Shown one piece after another: positions 21,753 to 25,635 of a stretch of 25,635 bases of DNA. The stretch is taken from IMG/VR virus record IMGVR_UViG_3300020394_001662, positions 1 through 25,635 of that record; one strand, 5' to 3'. Source of the stretch: a virus. The notes below the pieces were generated by a model that ran no database searches, was not told where the DNA came from, and worked only from the letters and a program-made list of their open reading frames with translations. Position 1 is the first letter of the stretch. The number at the start of each line of letters is the position of its first letter. The translations under genes were made by a program, and so were the position numbers.

Positions 21753-22478
21753 ATGATACATATATTTCAAAGACATTGTAATACTTCTACAAATTCAGTA
21801 GATAAAATAAGGCCAGAATGGTTTACAAGAGAATCATGTTTTAGAAATTTATCAAGTACTATTATTGGTAAAGAAGTTAAACTAACTATTTTATTTGATG
21901 GCAAACCAGATAAAGAACATTTTTTAAATGATTATGATGCTAAAATAGTATCAATGGATGGTGGTTCGGATGGCCATAGTTTCCTTAATGCTGTAAATTA
22001 TGTTAATAAGTTAAATTTAAAAGATGATGATGTAATATATTTTTTAGAAGATGATTATTTACATACCCCAAATTGGGTAGAGATAATGAATGAAGGATTT
22101 GAACAAATAAATGCTGATTATATTACATTATATGATCATAAAGATAAATATTTTTTACCTGCATATCAAACTCTTCAAAGTAAAATTATAGCATCTAAAT
22201 CAACACATTGGAGAACAACCCCTTCAACAACAAATACTTATGCTTGTAAATTTAAAACATTTAAAAAACATATTGACATACATAGAGAATATTGTGATTT
22301 AGAAAAAGGATTTACTAGAGATCATGATAAATTTGTTAGATTATGGAATGAACAAAGTAATTTAATATCATGTATCCCCGGATGTTCTACTCATGTTGAA
22401 ACTCCTTATTTAAGTCCCTGTGTCAATTGGGAAGATGTTTTGTATCATACATTAAACAGTGCACAATATGAAAATTAG
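21753..22478 (+). CDS. GT-A-like glycosyltransferase
   Basis: A 241-aa GT-A type protein. The metal-binding region is VIYFLEDDYLHTPNWVEIMNEGF (95-117; EDD at 99-101), preceded by GHSFLNAVNYVNKL. Cysteines and aromatic residues are frequent in the C-terminal half (CIPGCSTHVETPYLSPCVNW), hinting at a structured acceptor loop. Length fits a single-domain family-2-like enzyme. It starts right after the previous stop (TAAATG) and its 3' end overlaps the next gene by 11 bases. Confidence 0.75.
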   Translation: MIHIFQRHCNTSTNSVDKIRPEWFTRESCFRNLSSTIIGKEVKLTILFDGKPDKEHFLNDYDAKIVSMDGGSDGHSFLNAVNYVNKLNLKDDDVIYFLEDDYLHTPNWVEIMNEGFEQINADYITLYDHKDKYFLPAYQTLQSKIIASKSTHWRTTPSTTNTYACKFKTFKKHIDIHREYCDLEKGFTRDHDKFVRLWNEQSNLISCIPGCSTHVETPYLSPCVNWEDVLYHTLNSAQYEN

Positions 22479-23106
22479 TTATGGATTAACAGTATGTAAT
22501 GAACATGCTGAGTTAGAAAATTTAATTACATTTTTAAGTAAATACCCAAAAGATGTTGATGAAATAGTTATTGTATATGATCAAAATAGAGTTACACCTG
22601 AAGTATTAGATGTAATAGAAAAATATAAAGATAGCTCTATAGCACACCCATTTGATTTTAAACAAAATTTCCTAGAAAATAAAAATTATTTAAACAGTAA
22701 GTGTACTGGTGATTATATATTCCAAATTGATGCTGATGAAGTACCACATGAAGTATTAGTACAATCATTAAAACAAATACTATCAGCTAATCCAGTTGAA
22801 TTATTAATTACTTCTAGAGTTAATAGAGTAGAGGGCTTAACACAAGAGCATATTAATAAATGGAATTGGAGAGTAAATGAACAAGGTTGGGTTAATTTTC
22901 CTGATGCTCAAAAGAGAATATATAAAAATGATCCTAGTATAAAATGGTCAGGACATCAAGTTCATGGTATGGTAGAAGGATTTAAAACATATGTTGCTTT
23001 ACCATTTGAAGAACGATTCTCAATATACCATAATAAACAAATTAATAGACAAGAGCAACAAAATGCTAGGTATGCTCAAATTGAAAACGAAAGACAAAAT
23101 GGTTAG
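22468..23106 (+). CDS. GT2 family glycosyltransferase
   Basis: A 212-aa GT-A, family-2-type enzyme. The start MKISYGLTVCNEHAELENLI is the typical first strand and helix. KCTGDYIFQIDADEVPHEVL (78-97) contains the DXD metal site (D88, D90), and the later WINFP/WSGHQVHG-like segment with FSIYHNK is common in enzymes of this type. Length is at the short end. ATG 22468 is preferred over GTG 22459 because it begins exactly at the conserved strand. The 3' end overlaps the next gene by eight bases. Confidence 0.82.
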   Translation: MKISYGLTVCNEHAELENLITFLSKYPKDVDEIVIVYDQNRVTPEVLDVIEKYKDSSIAHPFDFKQNFLENKNYLNSKCTGDYIFQIDADEVPHEVLVQSLKQILSANPVELLITSRVNRVEGLTQEHINKWNWRVNEQGWVNFPDAQKRIYKNDPSIKWSGHQVHGMVEGFKTYVALPFEERFSIYHNKQINRQEQQNARYAQIENERQNG

Positions 23107-23893
23107 TTTAATAATACCTTCATATAGAAATCCTGAATGTTTAGATGTATGTCTAAAATCGGCTATTGAAAACCAAGCAGATATAAATCAAATTATAGTT
23201 GCAGTTGATGGTTTTATAGAAGAAAGTCAAACAGTTTTAGACAAATATAAAGATAATATTCAAGTCCTTGATTTAGGCCAAAATCAGGGAATGCAAATGG
23301 CTCTTAATTTAGGAGTTATGAACGCAGTACATGAAATAATTTGCATTATAAATGATGACAATGTATTATGTAAAGATTGGGATACAATTATTGAAAATAA
23401 TTTAGGCAAAGATGAAGTTATTACTATTAATCAAATAGAACCATATCCAGGTATATTTGGTAATCCAACTAAAGATTTTGGTACTGAACCTTCTAATTTT
23501 GATTATGAAGGATTTTTAAAATATGAGCAATCTATTCGTAATTCAAACCCAACTCCTGATGGTGGTGTATTTCCTTTTGCTATGTATAAAAAAGATTATA
23601 TGATAGTTGGTGGGTTTGATACTATGTATCAATCACCATTTATTTGTGATTGGGATTTCTTCCTAAAATTAGAATTAAATGGTAAAAAATTTAAAAGGGT
23701 TAGTGAAGGACATTTTTATCATTTTGTAAGTATGGCTACTAAAAAAGGTAAAGATAAAGAATCTATGATAGCATCAGAAAACCCAGCGGCTAAAATGTTT
23801 TTATATAAATGGGGAATACAACCACACTTATATCAAAACAATTCACATAACCCTAAAGATGGTAAAATAATAAAAGGTATAAAATATGAGTAA
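23099..23893 (+). CDS. GT2 family glycosyltransferase
   Basis: A 264-aa GT-A family-2 enzyme. The start MVSLIIPSYRNPECLDVCLKSA is a textbook first strand and helix. The donor site IICIINDDNVLCKDW (80-94; D86, D87) gives the metal-binding acidic pair, and GGFDTMYQSPFICDWDFFLKL carries the acceptor-side and catalytic-base region (late ED/DWD-type motif). ATG 23099 overlaps the previous gene by eight bases; longer readings upstream lie wholly inside that gene. It ends eight bases into the epimerase. One of four adjacent GT-A genes, which differ enough to suggest different linkages. Confidence 0.88.
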   Translation: MVSLIIPSYRNPECLDVCLKSAIENQADINQIIVAVDGFIEESQTVLDKYKDNIQVLDLGQNQGMQMALNLGVMNAVHEIICIINDDNVLCKDWDTIIENNLGKDEVITINQIEPYPGIFGNPTKDFGTEPSNFDYEGFLKYEQSIRNSNPTPDGGVFPFAMYKKDYMIVGGFDTMYQSPFICDWDFFLKLELNGKKFKRVSEGHFYHFVSMATKKGKDKESMIASENPAAKMFLYKWGIQPHLYQNNSHNPKDGKIIKGIKYE

Positions 23894-24884
23894 AAATGTA
23901 TTAATAACCGGAGTAGCAGGTTTACTAGGTAGCAGATTAGCTGATTGGATAGTTGAAAACAAACCAGAATACAAGATAATTGGAATTGATGATTTAAGTG
24001 GTGGCTTTAAGGAAAACATTAATTCTAAAGTTAATTTTTATGCTCATGATTTAGTAACTGGTGATTTAAATCAAGTATTTACAGAACATAAAATTGATTA
24101 TGTATTTCATTTTGCCGCTTATGCTGCTGAAGGATTATCACCATTTATACGGGCATACAATTATGATAATAACTTAAAGGCAACAGCCCGCGTAGTTAAT
24201 GAATGTATCAAACATGACGTTAAAAGATTGGTATTTACGTCTACATTAGCAGTATATGGTCATGGTTATGGAGGAGTATTTGATGAAAAACAACAACAAG
24301 CACCAATTGATCCTTATGGAGTAGCAAAATATGCTTGTGAAATGGATATTCAAATTGCTAATGAACAACATGGATTAGATTATTGTATAATTAGACCTCA
24401 TAATGTTTATGGTATTAAACAAAATATCTGGGACAAATATAGAAATGTACTTGGTATTTGGATGTATCAACATTTAAATAATGAGCCAATGACAATTTTT
24501 GGTGATGGTGATCAAACAAGAGCATTTAGTTTTATTGATGATTCATTAGAACCATTATGGAATGCTGCTATTAAACCAGAAGCAAGTAAACAAATAATTA
24601 ATTTAGGAGGTATTGAAGAAATATCTATAAATGAGGCCGCCCAAACATTACAAAATGTAATAGGTGGAGGTGAAATAAAATATTTAGAAGCTAGGCATGA
24701 AGTAAAGCATTCAATACCAACTTATCAGAAGTCAATTGATATATTAGGATTTGAACATAAAACAGATCTAGATGAGGGATTAATGAGAATGTGGGATTGG
24801 GCTCAATTACAACCAATGAGAAAAAGATTTGTATGGTCACCATATGAATTAGAAAAAGGAATATACAACTTCTGGAAAAACTAG
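23886..24884 (+). CDS. NAD-dependent epimerase (UDP-glucose 4-epimerase-like SDR)
   Basis: A 332-aa extended SDR. The NAD site is ITGVAGLLGS (G9, G12, G15), the strand VFHFAAYAAEG carries the 'HxAA' motif, FTSTLAVYG (117-125) carries the active Ser/Thr, and DPYGVAKY contains the catalytic Y144 and K148. IRPHNVYGIKQN and FGDGDQTRAFSFIDDS are the substrate-side motifs of UDP-sugar epimerases. Length is typical. It is clearly distinct from the shorter epimerase at 2220-3059, so the phage carries two sugar-converting SDRs. It closes the glycan cluster; after it comes a terminator-like hairpin. Confidence 0.92.
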   Translation: MSKNVLITGVAGLLGSRLADWIVENKPEYKIIGIDDLSGGFKENINSKVNFYAHDLVTGDLNQVFTEHKIDYVFHFAAYAAEGLSPFIRAYNYDNNLKATARVVNECIKHDVKRLVFTSTLAVYGHGYGGVFDEKQQQAPIDPYGVAKYACEMDIQIANEQHGLDYCIIRPHNVYGIKQNIWDKYRNVLGIWMYQHLNNEPMTIFGDGDQTRAFSFIDDSLEPLWNAAIKPEASKQIINLGGIEEISINEAAQTLQNVIGGGEIKYLEARHEVKHSIPTYQKSIDILGFEHKTDLDEGLMRMWDWAQLQPMRKRFVWSPYELEKGIYNFWKN

Positions 24885-24926
24885 TGGAGACCCAATAGAG
24901 GGTTCGTATATTTACTAGAATTTTTA
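24881..24926 (+). terminator. Candidate terminator hairpin after the glycan cluster
   Basis: CTAGTGGA (24881-24888) can pair with TTTACTAG (24911-24918): six Watson-Crick and two G-T pairs. An inner GACCC/GGGTT stem (24889-24893 with 24900-24904) fits inside. A TTTTT run follows at 24921-24925. The stem begins inside the epimerase stop region. The helix is weak in GC, so termination may be partial. Confidence 0.4.
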
Positions 24927-24940
24927 AAGGTTATATATTT

Positions 24941-25291
24941 ATGTACACGTCAAATTTAACAGCAAATAAATTGAAAATGATTCCGTGTTCTAAGTGTGGT
25001 ACTAAAATGCCAGAGCTTAGATTGACCCAATATGGGTATAATTTTTGTGTTAATTGTTCCTCAGTAGATAGGAAATGTGGATTACCAGTACAAATGGGTA
25101 CAGGTGATCATACATGGACTGAAACAGTAATTATGTCTAAGGAAGATTACCTGAAGCATACTGAGCAGGAAGAATTATTATTAGCAGAAAAGAAAAAAGA
25201 CTCAGCGGAAGTCTTAGATTTTGATAAAGAGGATAAGCGTAATCTACAAGGGCCTTATCAAATTATCAATAATATGTCTAACGAAGAATAA
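24941..25291 (+). CDS. Zinc-ribbon protein (DksA/TraR-like pattern)
   Basis: A 116-aa protein with an N-terminal four-cysteine zinc ribbon, C16-x2-C19 and C36-x2-C39 (PCSKCGTKMPELRLTQYGYNFCVNCS), similar in layout to the DksA/TraR zinc finger. There is an additional 'RKCGLPVQMGTGDHTW' segment and then an acidic, helical C-terminus. Lacking the long coiled coil of true DksA, it is not a confident homologue. An internal ATG at 24977 is an alternative start. It is the first gene beyond the terminator-like hairpin and the start of the more GC-rich right edge, so it may belong to a different transcript from the glycan cluster. Confidence 0.65.
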   Translation: MYTSNLTANKLKMIPCSKCGTKMPELRLTQYGYNFCVNCSSVDRKCGLPVQMGTGDHTWTETVIMSKEDYLKHTEQEELLLAEKKKDSAEVLDFDKEDKRNLQGPYQIINNMSNEE

Positions 25292-25295
25292 AATT

Positions 25296-25635
25296 TTGCC
25301 GAAACCTAAACCGTTAACTAAAGAACAAATAGTAGCTGCTCAAGCAAATACTAAGTCCAATATGGCAGCTGCAAGGCATTTGCACGTTTCTTATCAACAC
25401 TATAAGAGATATGCTAAATTATATGGTCTTTTTGAGCAACATAAAAATCAAAGTGGAAAAGGTATACCAAAATTCCTCAAAGGAAGCGGTAAAGAGCCAG
25501 CTCTGCTAGATATTATTGAAGGTAGGGTTTCAGCATCTCATTTTACACCTGCAAAAATAAAGTATCGTTTAATAGAAGCTGGATATTTATCAGAGCAATG
25601 TTCAATGTGCGGTTTTAAAGAACGTAGGGTACTTG
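25296..25635 (+). CDS. HTH-containing HNH endonuclease-like protein, 3' truncated, TTG start
   Basis: The first 113 codons of a gene running off the window. It starts at TTG 25296 (MPKPKPLTKEQIVAAQ). Residues about 8-45 look like a helix-turn-helix (SNMAAARHLHVSYQHYKRYAKLYGLF), followed by GKGIPKFLKGSGKEPALLDIIEGR. The visible end, CSMCGFKERRV, is the first zinc-knuckle of a treble-clef HNH nuclease, so the catalytic His-Asn-His should lie beyond the edge. This looks like a free-standing phage HNH homing-type gene, a common mobile element in T4-like phages. GC is about 40%, well above the glycan genes, consistent with mobility. The HNH assignment is inferred because the core is not in view. 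Confidence 0.65.
   Translation, partial: MPKPKPLTKEQIVAAQANTKSNMAAARHLHVSYQHYKRYAKLYGLFEQHKNQSGKGIPKFLKGSGKEPALLDIIEGRVSASHFTPAKIKYRLIEAGYLSEQCSMCGFKERRVL

Noticed and set aside
24889-24912. tRNA-like T-loop sequence (GGTTCG)
   Set aside because: No matching acceptor, D or anticodon arms could be drawn around it; the region is better explained by a simple hairpin.

Overview
This AT-rich window comes from a T4-like (T4-superfamily myovirus) phage genome. The sequence shows a T4-type replication set: a family B DNA polymerase (gp43) in two pieces, a sliding clamp (gp45) and both clamp-loader subunits (gp44, gp62). All genes are on the + strand, packed with ATGA/TAATG-type overlaps. No tRNA, rRNA, insertion sequence or CRISPR array was seen. 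The host is probably a member of the Bacteroidota. This is an inference from an Hc1-type mini-histone with the 'KAG-x-RARKAL' signature, a GroES with a Bacteroidota-like 'IIVPD' mobile loop, scarce Shine-Dalgarno sites, and a promoter-like TATATATG box. The virus is probably uncultured or environmental; no species can be named.

Layout. (1) 1-4772: the tail of an unidentified gene, then gp43 split between polymerase motifs B and C. The halves (582 + 312 aa) add up to about the length of T4 gp43. Between them sit a small unknown gene and a three-gene sugar cassette (NAD-dependent epimerase, DUF6165-like protein, HxGH-type cytidylyltransferase). (2) 4796-8860: sliding clamp, then a chaperone island (Hsp20, unknown, GroES, GroEL), the Hc1-like mini gene and an unknown gene. 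(3) 8847-11957: clamp loader large subunit, small unknown gene, clamp loader small subunit, unknown gene, DUF1599 (Nmad1-like) protein, and a Cas4/RecB-like PD-(D/E)XK nuclease. (4) 12018-12206: a small ribbon-helix-helix protein behind a palindromic intergenic site. (5) 12220-24884: about 12.7 kb of glycan genes: two GT-B enzymes, a methyltransferase, a zinc-ribbon protein, a GT60-like enzyme, an HtrL/YibB-GT fusion, a GT9 heptosyltransferase-like enzyme, a short UDP-glucose/GDP-mannose dehydrogenase, four GT-A-type proteins and a second epimerase. (6) 24885-25635: a terminator-like hairpin, a zinc-ribbon protein, and the start of an HTH/HNH endonuclease-like gene with higher GC.

How it fits together. 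The replication genes form a polymerase-clamp-loader holoenzyme. The chaperones may fold phage proteins, in the role of T4 gp31 but with the phage's own GroEL. The glycan genes, plus the sugar cassette inside the polymerase, could make and attach a complex glycan to virion proteins, the host surface or DNA; the sequence alone does not say which. A recurring start-site motif (TATATTR, five bases, ATG) precedes the clamp, the gene before groES and the dehydrogenase, and may be a phage promoter giving leaderless or near-leaderless messages.
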